From assembly GCF_031179985.1 (NCBI RefSeq), contig NZ_JAPSHJ010000018.1, positions 31,751 through 79,481 of the forward strand: a DNA stretch of 47,731 nt, given 5' to 3'. The DNA comes from Arthrobacter sp. Its GTDB lineage: Bacteria > Actinomycetota > Actinomycetes > Actinomycetales > Micrococcaceae. The translations under genes were made by a program, and so were the position numbers. Shown here piece after piece: positions 26,723 to 35,880 of this stretch (position 1 is its first letter; the number at the start of each line of letters is the position of its first letter). The notes below the pieces were generated by a model. The model was given only the letters and a program-made list of their open reading frames with translations. It searched no databases and was not told the origin of the DNA.

Positions 26723-27760
26723 CTAACCTGACGTGTTGGGTGTCCAGCCGATGGCCGGGGCAATGTGCCTTGCGATGTTCCCCAGAAGCTTGGCGTTGAA
26801 GTCGACCCCCAGCTGGTTGGGGACTGTGAGCAGCAGTGTGTCAGCGGCCTGGACTGCGGAATCGGCCGCCAGTTGCTCAGCGAGCACATCAGGTTCCCCG
26901 ACGTAGCTCTTGCCGAACCGGGCGATGAACCCGTCAATGATTCCCACCTGGTCGCGCGTTTCACGCAAGGCGCTGAGACCGAAATATCGCCTGTCCTCGT
27001 CGTCCACCAAGGGCAGCACGCTTCTGCTTACAGAGACCCTCGGCTCGTGCCCGTGCCCGGCATCCGCCCATGCCTTCCTGAACATGCTGATTTGCTCGGC
27101 CTGGAGTTCGTCGAACGGCACACCCGTGTCCTCAGTGAGCAGTGTGGAACTCATGAGGTTCATTCCCTGCTCGGCAGTCCACACCGCTGTTGCCCTCGTT
27201 CCCGCGCCCCACCAGATCCGTTCGCCGAGCCCCGGGGAATTCGGCTGGACGGGCAACAGGCCGGTCGCCCCTCCGGCGTAGCGCGGATCAGCTTCGGCAA
27301 CCCCGGCACCGGTGACGGCATGCCGGAAGACTGCTGCATGGCGGCGGGCCATCTCTGCGGGATTTTCGCCCTCAGCCGGTACGTGGCCAAAAACAGCCGC
27401 GCCGTCCCGGGCGGGCTCGGGTGAACCACGGCTGATGCCGAGCTGCAGGCGTCCTTCGCTGATCAGGTCAGTAGCGGCTGCCTCCTCAGCCATGTACAGC
27501 GGGTTTTCGTACCTCATGTCGATAACGGCCGTGCCCATCTCGATCCGGCTGGTCCGGGCAGCGACGGCGGCAAGAAGCGGGAACGGCGAAGCCAACTGGC
27601 GGGCGAAGTGGTGGACCCGGAAAAAGGCGCCGTTCACTCCCAGTTCCTCCGCGGCCACCGCAAGTTCTATGCCCTGAAGCAGGGCATCGCGCGCGGTCCG
27701 GGTGCGGGAACCCTCAACATTGCCCCAGTGGCCGAAGGAGAGAAATCCAATGCGCTTCAT
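26723..27760 (-). CDS. LLM class flavin-dependent oxidoreductase
   Basis: A 345-residue luciferase-like monooxygenase, a TIM-barrel that uses reduced FMN or F420. Family marks are the start MKRIGFLSFGHWG, 'EELGVNGAFFRVHHFARQLASPFPLLAAVAARTSRIEMGTAVIDMRYENPLYMAE' split over two strands, 'SEGRLQLGISRGSPEP' and 'RIWWGAG'. Substrate is unknown. No strong Shine-Dalgarno is seen. It lies 53 bp after trpF on the same strand; a TAGACT box in that gap (27811-27816 region, minus strand) may give it its own promoter. Confidence 0.9.
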   Translation of the reverse strand: MKRIGFLSFGHWGNVEGSRTRTARDALLQGIELAVAAEELGVNGAFFRVHHFARQLASPFPLLAAVAARTSRIEMGTAVIDMRYENPLYMAEEAAATDLISEGRLQLGISRGSPEPARDGAAVFGHVPAEGENPAEMARRHAAVFRHAVTGAGVAEADPRYAGGATGLLPVQPNSPGLGERIWWGAGTRATAVWTAEQGMNLMSSTLLTEDTGVPFDELQAEQISMFRKAWADAGHGHEPRVSVSRSVLPLVDDEDRRYFGLSALRETRDQVGIIDGFIARFGKSYVGEPDVLAEQLAADSAVQAADTLLLTVPNQLGVDFNAKLLGNIARHIAPAIGWTPNTSG

Positions 27761-27813
27761 GGGAACGGCAACAAAGCGGGCGGCAGTCTCATTCCCACGA
27801 GCGGAGGCGCAGT

Positions 27814-28410
27814 CTAGCCTTTTGCTGCCCTGACAAAAGCCGTGACTTTAGCCAGGTCCTTAACACCGCGGGAACTTTCGACGCCGGAGGAAACGTCCAC
27901 TCCCGGCGCCCCTGCTTCCTTCGCAGCACTGGCCACATTCAGCGGGTCCAGTCCGCCGGCGAGCAGCCACACCCGGTCCCCGAGCCCCTTGGCCAGGACC
28001 GAGGCGTAGTCCCAGGCCTCGCCCGAGCCTGGTACGGCTGCGTCGATCAGCAGCAGTTCCTCACCCCGATTGGTGAAGGCGTCCGGAGCGGCACTCATGG
28101 TGACGGCCCGGATAACCTTCATTCCGGCGTCGTGCGCTGTTTTGACGTCCAGCGCAGTCCGCTCGCCGTGAAGCTGGATCCACTCCAGGCCTGCCTGCCG
28201 GGCCAGGCCGATCGCCTGGTCTACCGGTTCATGCCTGAAGACGCCCACAGCCTGTACGCCGGCGGGAACATGCGACAGCAGGTCCAGCGCCTGCGCGGGA
28301 GTCACTTCGCGAGGGCTGGCTGTGAGGACAAAGCCGACGGCGTCTGCACCGGCATCGGCGGCCGCCTGGACCGATTCCGGGGTACTGAGACCACACACTT
28401 TGACGAACAT
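27814..28410 (-). CDS. trpF: phosphoribosylanthranilate isomerase
   Basis: Catalyses the Amadori rearrangement of N-(5-phosphoribosyl)anthranilate in tryptophan synthesis. At 198 residues it has family length. The catalytic cysteine is C6 in 'VKVCGL' and the catalytic Asp is D123 in 'LLIDA', matching Cys7 and Asp126 of the Thermotoga enzyme. The phosphate loops are seen in 'GFVLTASPREV', 'WLLAGGLDPLNV' and 'GVDVSSGVE'. AAGGAG lies four bases before the ATG. It is not in a trp operon here. Many actinobacteria lack trpF and use bifunctional PriA, so its presence is notable. Confidence 0.95.
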   Translation of the reverse strand: MFVKVCGLSTPESVQAAADAGADAVGFVLTASPREVTPAQALDLLSHVPAGVQAVGVFRHEPVDQAIGLARQAGLEWIQLHGERTALDVKTAHDAGMKVIRAVTMSAAPDAFTNRGEELLLIDAAVPGSGEAWDYASVLAKGLGDRVWLLAGGLDPLNVASAAKEAGAPGVDVSSGVESSRGVKDLAKVTAFVRAAKG

Positions 28411-28525
28411 CAGGCTCCTTCAATCTTCTTGCTCATCTGACGTTAGCAAGCAATCGGTGGCAGCGGGTTGCCCATGGTGCACAATGAACCCTAAGCGGCA
28501 CCCATCCTGTGGAGAGGAAGTCACC

Positions 28526-28879
28526 GTGACCGAAACAGACGATCCGCGCCGATCTGCGCAGCGGATGGCGGAAGCAGCTTTCCAGCTTGCGCACTCCACA
28601 AGGAGCCTGACCAGGCCCTCCGACAGTTACGTGGTTCTGGGCGAGCTCCTTGAGACGCAGCGGGCCATTGAGCAGACCCTGCGGCAGCTCGCGGAATGGC
28701 ACCGTTCCACTTCTCCCGGTGCCCACTACGCCGAAGGGCACGAGGAAAGCGCCCTCGGGGTCATGACCTCCGTGGCGGAGCTTGACCTCGCCGCGCAGCA
28801 GGCAGAAGGGCTGCAGGAAACCCTGGCCCGCGCCTACGGCGGCAACAGCGTGGTCCACTGGTTCGATAGCGTCGACTGA
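28526..28879 (+). CDS. small helical hypothetical protein
   Basis: A 117-residue protein predicted to be mostly helical and soluble: 'RRSAQRMAEAAFQLAHSTRSL', 'ELLETQRAIEQTLRQLAEWHRS' and 'AELDLAAQQAEGLQETLARAYGG'. I do not recognise the family. The GTG at 28526 has AGGAAG five bases upstream; the frame extends further upstream but would cross the trpF promoter. It is divergent from trpF with 115 bp between the starts, and precedes the HutD gene on the same strand by 58 bp. Confidence 0.7.
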   Translation: MTETDDPRRSAQRMAEAAFQLAHSTRSLTRPSDSYVVLGELLETQRAIEQTLRQLAEWHRSTSPGAHYAEGHEESALGVMTSVAELDLAAQQAEGLQETLARAYGGNSVVHWFDSVD

Positions 28880-28925
28880 GGGTGGGCGCCAACCCGGGAG
28901 TGACCCTGCGTCCCGCCTATCCCGT

Positions 28926-28931
28926 TAGGCT
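28926..28931 (+). promoter_or_regulatory. -10 box of a probable leaderless promoter (HutD gene)
   Basis: TAGGCT lies 6 bases before the ATG at 28938, with no Shine-Dalgarno. Confidence 0.4.
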
Positions 28932-28937
28932 GGGCGG

Positions 28938-29570
28938 ATGGAGATCATCCGCTATTCCGAGCTGAAACCCCAACCATGGCGCAACGGCGGCGGGGTGACC
29001 AGGGAACTCGCCAGCCACCCACAGGCTGCGTCTGCCCAGGATGACTTCTGGGACTGGCGGGTGAGCATCGCCGAGATCTCCAAGGCGGGACCATTCTCCG
29101 CCTTCGTGGGCACAGACCGCGTACTGACCGTGATCGACGGAGAGCTGCTGCTGCTCAACGTGGACGGTGCAGAGCAGCCCTTGGAGAAGCACCGGCCTTT
29201 CCGGTTTTCCGGCGACGCCCCTTCTTCGGCTACCCTCCCGACCGGCAACGTCCAAGCCCTCAACGTGGTTACCCGCAAGGGATCGTTCAAGGGCTACACC
29301 TCCATCATCGAGCTGTCCAAGAAACGCGCCCACCCCGTTTTCAATGGCCAAATCGGCGTCCTGCTGCAGGGCCAGGCGACCGTGAGTCCCGGTGGTACAG
29401 CTTCATCGGAGACAGGTTCTTCCGCTACAGGTCCCGACGTCGGGGCGGAGCCACTGGCCCGCTATGACGCCGTCGTCGGTTCTGATACCGAAACGCCGGA
29501 AATCCTCGGCCGGGGTTTCCTGGCCGTCGTGTCCATCGACCGCGTGGATCCGGCCCCATCCGCAGGCTGA
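28938..29570 (+). CDS. HutD/Ves family protein
   Basis: A 210-residue cupin-like protein of the HutD family. Typical segments are 'PWRNGGGVTRELA' (residues 13-25), 'WRVSIAEISKAGPFSAFVGTDRVLTVIDGELLLL', 'ALNVVTRKG' and a C-terminal 'GRGFLAVVSIDR'. HutD is found near histidine-utilisation genes in pseudomonads, and Ves in enterics; its biochemical role is not proven. No hut genes are nearby. Residues about 155-180 form a Ser/Gly/Thr-rich insert. It is followed by ferritin 47 bp on, which has its own promoter-like box. Confidence 0.88.
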   Translation: MEIIRYSELKPQPWRNGGGVTRELASHPQAASAQDDFWDWRVSIAEISKAGPFSAFVGTDRVLTVIDGELLLLNVDGAEQPLEKHRPFRFSGDAPSSATLPTGNVQALNVVTRKGSFKGYTSIIELSKKRAHPVFNGQIGVLLQGQATVSPGGTASSETGSSATGPDVGAEPLARYDAVVGSDTETPEILGRGFLAVVSIDRVDPAPSAG

Positions 29571-29605
29571 AGAGCCCGCTCTGGCAAGTTCCGCCGGACA
29601 AACCC

Positions 29606-29611
29606 TAGACT
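29606..29611 (+). promoter_or_regulatory. -10 box of a probable leaderless ferritin promoter
   Basis: TAGACT lies 6 bases before the ferritin ATG, with no Shine-Dalgarno. Confidence 0.4.
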
Positions 29612-29617
29612 CGGTTC

Positions 29618-30148
29618 ATGAGAAAAGCATCCTTTAACGATCTGCTGAGCACTCAAGTGGGCAACGAATTCTCGGCCTCCCAGCAATACATTGCCGTGGC
29701 CACATGGTTTGCCAACCAGGACCTGCCCCAGCTTGCCAAGTACTTCTACCGGCAATCCGTTGAGGAGCGGAATCACGCCATGATGATGGTGCAGTACATG
29801 CTGGACCGTGACCTGCCCGTGAGCATTCCCGGAATTCCCGCGGTCCGCAATGACTTCACTTCCGTGACCGAGCCGTTGGCGCTCGCGCTGAAGCAGGAGA
29901 AGGAAGTCACCAAGAACATCGAAGACATGTTCCGTGCTGCCCGCTCGGAGGACGACGCCCTCGGCGAGCAGTTTATGCTCTGGTTCCTCAAGGAGCAGGT
30001 GGAGGAAGTGGCGTCCATGACCACGCTGTTGAACATTGCCCAGCGGGCGGACAACCTCTTCGACATCGAAAACTTCATCGCCCGGGAAACCATCGGCGAC
30101 GGCGGGCACGACTCCTCGGCACCGGAAGCGGCGGGCGGCTCGCTCTAG
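29618..30148 (+). CDS. ftn: non-haem ferritin
   Basis: Oxidises Fe(II) and stores iron in a 24-subunit shell. The ferroxidase ligands E17, E50, H53, E94, Q127 and E130 all fall at the same numbers as in E. coli FtnA, so the centre is intact, including the third-iron site. The four-helix bundle is clear: 'NEFSASQQYIAVATWFANQ', 'EERNHAMMMVQYMLDRD', 'ALKQEKEVTKNIEDMF' and 'FLKEQVEEVASMTTLLNIA'. No haem-binding Met equivalent to Met52 of bacterioferritin is present. At 176 residues it has a short Gly/Ser-rich tail. No iron box was recognised upstream. Confidence 0.95.
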   Translation: MRKASFNDLLSTQVGNEFSASQQYIAVATWFANQDLPQLAKYFYRQSVEERNHAMMMVQYMLDRDLPVSIPGIPAVRNDFTSVTEPLALALKQEKEVTKNIEDMFRAARSEDDALGEQFMLWFLKEQVEEVASMTTLLNIAQRADNLFDIENFIARETIGDGGHDSSAPEAAGGSL

Positions 30149-30182
30149 GTCCGCCGGGGCATCCGGGCCCACTGGGCACCAA

Positions 30183-30220
30183 GGGGCCCGGTCCCTTCCG
30201 TACGGAAAGAACCGGGCCCC
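30183..30220. terminator. two-way hairpin terminator
   Basis: Ten-base arms (GGGGCCCGGT and ACCGGGCCCC) enclose an inner palindrome TTCCGTACGGAA, giving a long near-continuous stem. It lies between the convergent ferritin and glycoside hydrolase genes. There is no T-run. Confidence 0.65.
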
Positions 30221-30231
30221 AACTCGCCCGG

Positions 30232-31941
30232 CTAGCGGGTGAGGGTGATGGAATCAATCTCGGCAAACCCGGTGCCGCCCCCATAGTTCGGGGCACCCTT
30301 GGCGAGCCGGATAGTGTTGAATCCGGCTTTGAGACTCAGCGGAGCCGTGACACTCTGGGAGAAGTTGCCCCAGCTGCCGGTGCTCGGGTAGGACACCTGC
30401 GTGAACGGGCTGCCGTTGGCGGCCAGACCCTGCGTCGCAGTTCCCGTTCCGCCATTGGCGTAGCGGATGGCCATGGAGTACGTACCCGCAGCGGGGACTT
30501 CAACCACGAAGTCCACGAAGCTGCTGTTCCGGGCGTTTGCTGCACCGTCGATACGGCCCACGTAGGAACCGTTCGAGGCGGAGGCCGCGCTGAGGATGCT
30601 GGCGTTCACTACGGTGGCATTCTCCGCCTCATAGACCTGCTGGTAGCTGGTGGTGGGTCCGGCCGCAGGAGTCACCACGATCTGGTACGCGCCCAGGTAG
30701 TCCTGGTTAGTCACGGGAACAGTGATACTGCCGTTGGTGATTGGAATTGTTGTGGTGGAGACCGTGGTGGGTGCATCGACGTTGGTCTGCCGACCCGAGC
30801 GCGGAGTGTAATTCAGGGTGACCTTGGCCGAGGTACCGAATCCGGAGAGACCCTTGACTTGCACTGCGTTATCGCCAAAAGTCCCGCCAAAGGCCACGTT
30901 AACAATCTTGCGGCTGGAATCGTAGGACGCGAAGCCATCCAGATCACCGGAAGGCGTGACGGCGAGCATGTTGCCTGCCATTTCGCCGTACCACTTGTAG
31001 AGCCAGTAGGAACCGGTGGGGCGGTTGTTCCAGACCAGGCCGCCCACAGTCCCGGACTCGTACCAGTAGGCCCGCTCGGCGTCTTTGATGCCGGTGCGTT
31101 CGAACTGGGCAATGTAGTGAGCAGCCACGCTGGGCGAATCCACTTGGTTGGGCGAACCGTACTCATTGATGGAAATAGGACGTGGGGAAATACCCAAAGA
31201 GCGTTCAATCGCCCGGTAATCGGCTACGTGTTCATCCACCGCATTCCAGGTTCCGTCTTCGAGTTCGTGCCAGGAGATGACGTCGGGCAGCGTGTTGTCT
31301 GCCTTCGCCCGCGTGAGAAAGTCCCGCAGCCACTGACTCTCATAGCGGCTGTAGCTTGGCCCGACAATGGGCGTCACCGTGTCCTGGAGCTTGACCTGGC
31401 GGAACGTGCGGGTCCAGCCGTCGAGGAAGGGACCCGCCTTGGTAGTATCCCAGGTCCAGTCAGGTTCGTTCCACAGCTCCCAGCCGTTGATGTTGGTGGT
31501 GCCCGTGGCGTCCATCCTTGCTTTGACCATGGTGTTGACCTTGGATTCCCAGTCCGCCCAGCTGACCCAGCGGTACGGGAAGTCGGGGTATACGTCAGGC
31601 ATCCGCGCGTAGGACTGCGCGCCGTCGGACGTGAACTGCGGGGCGGTCTTAAGGATGTCCCCGGTAGGTGAGGTGGCACCGTTGCCCAATTGCAGGACTC
31701 CAGGAGCCGGCTGAGTGTGCTGCTTCAGACGCAACGGCGTCAGGAGACCAGGAGCCGGATCCGTTGCGGTTGCCAGGGCGTACAAGCCGCCGGCACCCAC
31801 GCGGGTAACCGGGCGGATGGGCGAGGCTGCGTCCACCACGAGGGTATTGCCGGCGGCTTCGGCCGACGGCGCAGGGACGGCCAGGGATGAAACAAGGACA
31901 GCTATAGCGGCTGCCCCGAGGACAAAGCGGTTTTTCTTCAC
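30232..31941 (-). CDS. secreted clan GH-A glycoside hydrolase with C-terminal CBM
   Basis: A 569-residue secreted enzyme. The signal peptide (KKNRF, hydrophobic core, then a Pro/Ala-rich cleavage region ending near AEA-A) covers about residues 1-30. The catalytic region (to about 350) looks like a GH39-type TIM barrel: E159 in 'WELWNEPDW' is the likely acid/base and E260 in 'SINEYG' the likely nucleophile. Residues about 435-569 are a CBM6/CBM35-like beta-sandwich starting 'YEAENATVV' and ending 'FAEIDSITLTR'. The GTG at 31941 is preferred: GGAG lies six bases upstream, within the start of the longer ATG form (31953). Substrate is unproven; the GH127 and importer neighbours suggest arabinose-containing glycans. 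Confidence 0.8.
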   Translation of the reverse strand: MKKNRFVLGAAAIAVLVSSLAVPAPSAEAAGNTLVVDAASPIRPVTRVGAGGLYALATATDPAPGLLTPLRLKQHTQPAPGVLQLGNGATSPTGDILKTAPQFTSDGAQSYARMPDVYPDFPYRWVSWADWESKVNTMVKARMDATGTTNINGWELWNEPDWTWDTTKAGPFLDGWTRTFRQVKLQDTVTPIVGPSYSRYESQWLRDFLTRAKADNTLPDVISWHELEDGTWNAVDEHVADYRAIERSLGISPRPISINEYGSPNQVDSPSVAAHYIAQFERTGIKDAERAYWYESGTVGGLVWNNRPTGSYWLYKWYGEMAGNMLAVTPSGDLDGFASYDSSRKIVNVAFGGTFGDNAVQVKGLSGFGTSAKVTLNYTPRSGRQTNVDAPTTVSTTTIPITNGSITVPVTNQDYLGAYQIVVTPAAGPTTSYQQVYEAENATVVNASILSAASASNGSYVGRIDGAANARNSSFVDFVVEVPAAGTYSMAIRYANGGTGTATQGLAANGSPFTQVSYPSTGSWGNFSQSVTAPLSLKAGFNTIRLAKGAPNYGGGTGFAEIDSITLTR

Positions 31942-32006
31942 GTATTGCTCCATTGCGTATGTGAGATTGGCGGCCGGGAGGTGCCCGGCCGGTTACTGCC
32001 CTGTTT

Positions 32007-33950
32007 TCAGTTCTCCTTTCCGTCTGGTGCTGCAGGCATCGTGGAACCTGGCTCTGCTGTCGGAATCCAGACGCGCATGGTGGCCGGACCACGGTTTCCC
32101 CATGAGTGGTAGGGCACCAGGTTCAGGTCCACGATTCCGGTTAAGGTGGTTTCGTCACGATCTGTATAGGGCCAGTCGGCGGCTGACGGATGACGCAGGC
32201 GTGCGCGCGCCACAGTGTGGCCGTCGCCGGTAGTGTGCAGGCCGTGCGCGGCGTCCAACGCGATGTCGTTAACCGTGTAGCCGGCCGGGAGGTCCACATC
32301 CTCTGCGCACAGGACCAGTGGGCCGCGTTCCACGGCGACGGTGCCGCGGACGGCGTCGATCTGCGGGTGAGGGTGGGTGATGCGCGGATCCATCGGCAGT
32401 TCCAGGATCACTACGTCGCCAGCCAGGAAATGACGCCGAAGGGCTCCGCCCGCTGGAACGTTCTGGCCATTGAGGCTCATCCGGGCGTCCGTGGCCCATG
32501 AGGGGATGCGGAGGTCTATTCCGAACTCGCGGTCCGGGGTCTCGAGGATCTCAACCCGGATACTGCCATCGTGGGGATATCCGGTGCGCACTGAGAGTGC
32601 CACGTCGCCGGCGCCATCCAGGGTGGTGCGGATGTCGATGTCGCCGAACTGGTGGATCTGGACCGCGTCCTGAGTGGCCGTGGCAAAGTAGAGCTCCACG
32701 CTGGCCAAGGTGCGGGCAACGTTGGTGGGGCAGCAGGAAACCTCGAACCAGGGCGCCCGGAGGGTGGACAGGGCGCGGACGTTGATGCTGTCGTCATCCG
32801 GAACCGTGCTGGCCGTCCGCTGATGGAGGGTGTTGGTGTAAAAGAAGCCCCTGCCATCCTCGCGCGGGGAAGCCAGGACGTTGTTAAGCAGCGTACGTTC
32901 CATCAGATCCGCATACTTCGAATCCCCAGTCCGCAGCAACAGGCGCCAGCTGAGCATCACAGAGGCGATACCCGCGCACGTCTCGGAATAGGCGCGGTCC
33001 GAGGGCAGCTCATAGTCGGCGCCGAATGCTTCGTCCTGGTGGTGGGACCCCATACCGCCCGTAATGTAGGTCCGCTTGGCCACCGTGTTGGCCCACTGCT
33101 GTTCAACGGCATGGATGAGACCAAGGTCATTGGCCTCAGTTCCGACGTCAAGCGCCCCGGAAGCGAGGTACAGGGCTCGAACTGCGTGGCCCCGCAGGAC
33201 GGTGGCGTCACGGACGGGCATGTCGTCCTGGAAGTATTCCTGGCCCCATTCGATGGTGGCCAGCGTCCCGGTCCCACGGCGTTCCACGAACAGCCGCGCC
33301 AGTTCCACCGCCTGCGCGCTTCCGGTAGCGCGGCCGAACTCCACAAGGGCGGGCTCGATCTCCGGGTGTCCGCAGACTGCCGGCCGCCCATCAGGGCCGA
33401 ACTCCCGGTACACATGGTCAACCAGCCGGCGGGCCACAGTGACCAGTTTGTCGTCGTGCCCGGTGCGCAGGCGCGCGACTGCCGCCTGGATCAGGTGCCC
33501 AAAGCAATACAGTTCGTGTCCCCATTCCAGATCGGAATACCGGTCGCGCTGGCCGGGGCGGCCGAAGCTGGTGTGGAGGTATCCGTCCTGGTCCTGGGCG
33601 GCAGCCACCCGGGCAACGAGGGCGGCGTACCTGTCCGCCAGGTCCTGCTGGTGCCCACGCCCCAGTTCCCAAGCCATGGCCTCAAGGAGCTTGTAGACCT
33701 CGGAATCCACGAACTCGATGCCCGAGTGGTTCGTGGCCACGGTGCCTTCTGCCGCCCGGTCGAAGTTGGCGATCCAGCCGATGCGTTCCATCCAGTTTTC
33801 GCAGTGTGCCAGGATGACCTGCGAATTGAGATCAACCAGTGCACCCCAGAAGCCGCCTGCCACCCTGACCTCATGGGCGCCGAGGGGACGGAGAGTGGCG
33901 GTGCCGGGCTGGACTGGACCGCCGATCAGGGACAGGTTGGTGATGGTCAC
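32007..33950 (-). CDS. GH127 beta-L-arabinofuranosidase
   Basis: A 647-residue retaining glycosidase without a signal peptide, so it acts inside the cell on imported oligosaccharides. It fits GH127: E323 and C325 in 'SETCAG', and C406-C407 in 'SCCPTN', correspond to the Zn ligands and cysteine nucleophile of Bifidobacterium HypBA1 (E338, C340, C417, C418). The (alpha/alpha)6 barrel covers about the first 430 residues, followed by beta-sandwich domains. The GTG at 33950 has GGAG seven bases upstream. It lies 117 bp after the second permease gene in the same operon. The HypBA1 substrate is beta-1,2-linked arabinofuranose from plant hydroxyproline-rich glycoproteins; other L-arabinosides are possible. 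Confidence 0.9.
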   Translation of the reverse strand: MTITNLSLIGGPVQPGTATLRPLGAHEVRVAGGFWGALVDLNSQVILAHCENWMERIGWIANFDRAAEGTVATNHSGIEFVDSEVYKLLEAMAWELGRGHQQDLADRYAALVARVAAAQDQDGYLHTSFGRPGQRDRYSDLEWGHELYCFGHLIQAAVARLRTGHDDKLVTVARRLVDHVYREFGPDGRPAVCGHPEIEPALVEFGRATGSAQAVELARLFVERRGTGTLATIEWGQEYFQDDMPVRDATVLRGHAVRALYLASGALDVGTEANDLGLIHAVEQQWANTVAKRTYITGGMGSHHQDEAFGADYELPSDRAYSETCAGIASVMLSWRLLLRTGDSKYADLMERTLLNNVLASPREDGRGFFYTNTLHQRTASTVPDDDSINVRALSTLRAPWFEVSCCPTNVARTLASVELYFATATQDAVQIHQFGDIDIRTTLDGAGDVALSVRTGYPHDGSIRVEILETPDREFGIDLRIPSWATDARMSLNGQNVPAGGALRRHFLAGDVVILELPMDPRITHPHPQIDAVRGTVAVERGPLVLCAEDVDLPAGYTVNDIALDAAHGLHTTGDGHTVARARLRHPSAADWPYTDRDETTLTGIVDLNLVPYHSWGNRGPATMRVWIPTAEPGSTMPAAPDGKEN

Positions 33951-34067
33951 GAGGAATCTCCAGGGGTAAATGGGTTGGTGTAGACAGGCAAAGGCCGGGG
34001 CAGGCCGCAGGTTCGGAAGGGCCGGTGCGCGATGCTGCGGTGGCACTGGGGGATGTTCGGGGGTGCG

Positions 34068-34886
34068 CTAGTCCTTGACGGCGCCGGCTGTGACTCCGGC
34101 CGCGACGTAGCGCTGGGCGATCACCAGGAGGATGGCGGCAGGAACGGATGCAATGACGGCGGTGGCCATGATGGCGTTCCATTGGGTGGTGTTGTTACCG
34201 ATGTACTGGTAGATGCCCAGGGTGATGGGAATCAGGTCACCGCTGCGATTGAGCGTTGACGCAAAGATGAAGTCGGACCAGGCCCAGAGGAATGCGAACA
34301 GAGACACCGTCAGGATGGAGTTCCTGCTGATGGGCAGCACAATCTTGGTGAAGGTCTGCCACACGCCCGCACCGTCCAGTCGGGCAGCCTGGATCAGTTC
34401 GCGGGGGATCCCGGACATGAATGCCCGGAAGAGCAGAACCGCGAACGGCACAGCCACCGTGGAATTTGCCAGTATCAGGCCTGGCAGCGTATTGAGCAGG
34501 TCCAGCCGTAGGTATATAGCGTAGAACCCCATGGCCATCACCACCGCAGGGATCATTTGCGCCACAAGGAGGACGAAGCCCAGCGCGTTGCGCCCGGGCA
34601 ACACCAGGAGGGACATGGCATAGCCGGCCGGCGCAGCGATAACCAGGGTCAGGACTACGGTGGCGACGCCGAGGATCAGGCTTGTGGTCAGGTGCGGCAG
34701 TTGTTGGTTCAGGGCCGCGGTGTAGCCTTCCAGCGTTGGGTTCAGCGGCAGCAGGCTGGGTGGCGATTTCCGCAGATCCGAAGTCCGGGTAAAGGACACG
34801 TTCACAATCCAATAGACCGGGAACAGCATCAGAGCAGTGAAGATGAGCCCGAGGCCCGTTTTCCACCAGGTCCGTGTTGCGGTCAT
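34068..34886 (-). CDS. carbohydrate ABC transporter permease (MalG type)
   Basis: A 272-residue inner-membrane permease with six helices. The EAA loop is 'RELIQAARLDGAGVWQTFTKIVLP' (about 180-200), with other CUT1 marks 'LFPVYWIVNVSFT' at the N-terminus and 'FAFLWAWSDFIFAS' near residue 215. It overlaps the MalF-type gene by four bases (ATGA), so it is coupled. It forms the heterodimeric channel with that protein. No ATPase gene is in the operon. Confidence 0.92.
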   Translation of the reverse strand: MTATRTWWKTGLGLIFTALMLFPVYWIVNVSFTRTSDLRKSPPSLLPLNPTLEGYTAALNQQLPHLTTSLILGVATVVLTLVIAAPAGYAMSLLVLPGRNALGFVLLVAQMIPAVVMAMGFYAIYLRLDLLNTLPGLILANSTVAVPFAVLLFRAFMSGIPRELIQAARLDGAGVWQTFTKIVLPISRNSILTVSLFAFLWAWSDFIFASTLNRSGDLIPITLGIYQYIGNNTTQWNAIMATAVIASVPAAILLVIAQRYVAAGVTAGAVKD

Positions 34887-35851
34887 GATTCCTCCTGGTT
34901 TTTCTGTACCCGAAGGTAAAGCAGGCCAAAGGCGAGAGCTATCAGAATCAATAGGTTGCCTACTGTCGCGGCGGGGCTGAAGTCCGGCGTCCCGGTGCCG
35001 AAGGCTTCACGGTAGGACCACGTAGCGAACGTGGTGGATGTGTCCCCGGGTCCACCGGAGGTCATGATCCAAATGATGTCCACCACTTTCAGCGTGTAGA
35101 CCAGGCCCAGGAGGAGCGTGATGGCGGTGACCGGCCGAAGGAGCGGGAACGTGATGCTCCAGAACTGCTTCCACGAGGAAGCACCATCCAGTGCAGCCGC
35201 CTCATAGTAGTCCTTGGGTATGTTCTGCAGTCCCGAGTAGAGGATCACCAGGTTGAAGGGGATGCCAAGCCAGATGTTGGCGATGATAACCGATGTCAGA
35301 GCCAGCCCTGGGCTGGTCAGCCAGTTGAGCGGTTCGAGACCCAGTCCCACCAGCGCCGCGTTGACTATCCCGTTGTCGCTGTTCAGCATCCAGGACCAGG
35401 CGGATGCGGACACGATGAGCGGCAGCAGCCACGGGATAAGGAACAGGCCCCTCAACACCGAGGAGAGTCGGAAGCTGCTCCTGAAAAACACTGCAAGGGC
35501 AAGACCCAGGGCGTACTGGAACACCAGGGAAACTGCGGTGAACACCGCCGTGTTGGTGAAAGCTGTTATGAAGGTGCTGCTGCTGAAAACGGCGAGGTAG
35601 TTGTCGAAGCCCACAAACTCAGCCTTGCCCTGCACAAAAGCCCGGAGGGTGTAATCGTGAAGGCTCAGTTCAATGTTCCGGTACAGCGGGAACGCGTAGA
35701 ACACGAGCAGGTACACCAGCAGTGGTGCGGCGAAAAGCGCTGCCGCGGTACGGGGGCCAAGCGAACGCTGCCGCCGGTTTCCCGGCACTGCAGCGTCCGC
35801 CTTCTCCCCCACGTCCGGCCGGCTCTCAGCCGTGTGGGTCACAGTCATCAT
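34883..35851 (-). CDS. carbohydrate ABC transporter permease (MalF type)
   Basis: A 322-residue permease. Residues 1-33 are a polar N-terminal tail, and six helices follow. The EAA loop is 'KDYYEAAALDGASSWKQFWSITFP', typical of CUT1 systems for oligosaccharides. Two adjacent ATGs (35851 and 35848) are possible; GGAACGG lies just upstream. The frame is open further upstream but that part would overlap the solute-binding gene. It is second in the operon after the binding protein. Confidence 0.92.
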   Translation of the reverse strand: MMTVTHTAESRPDVGEKADAAVPGNRRQRSLGPRTAAALFAAPLLVYLLVFYAFPLYRNIELSLHDYTLRAFVQGKAEFVGFDNYLAVFSSSTFITAFTNTAVFTAVSLVFQYALGLALAVFFRSSFRLSSVLRGLFLIPWLLPLIVSASAWSWMLNSDNGIVNAALVGLGLEPLNWLTSPGLALTSVIIANIWLGIPFNLVILYSGLQNIPKDYYEAAALDGASSWKQFWSITFPLLRPVTAITLLLGLVYTLKVVDIIWIMTSGGPGDTSTTFATWSYREAFGTGTPDFSPAATVGNLLILIALAFGLLYLRVQKNQEES

Positions 35852-35880
35852 CTTGTCCGTTCCATGTTGCTGGCCCCGGG

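Noticed and set aside
32652..33983. 443-codon open frame antisense to the GH127 gene
   Set aside because: The GH127 gene on the other strand has its full catalytic motif; the antisense product has no family features.
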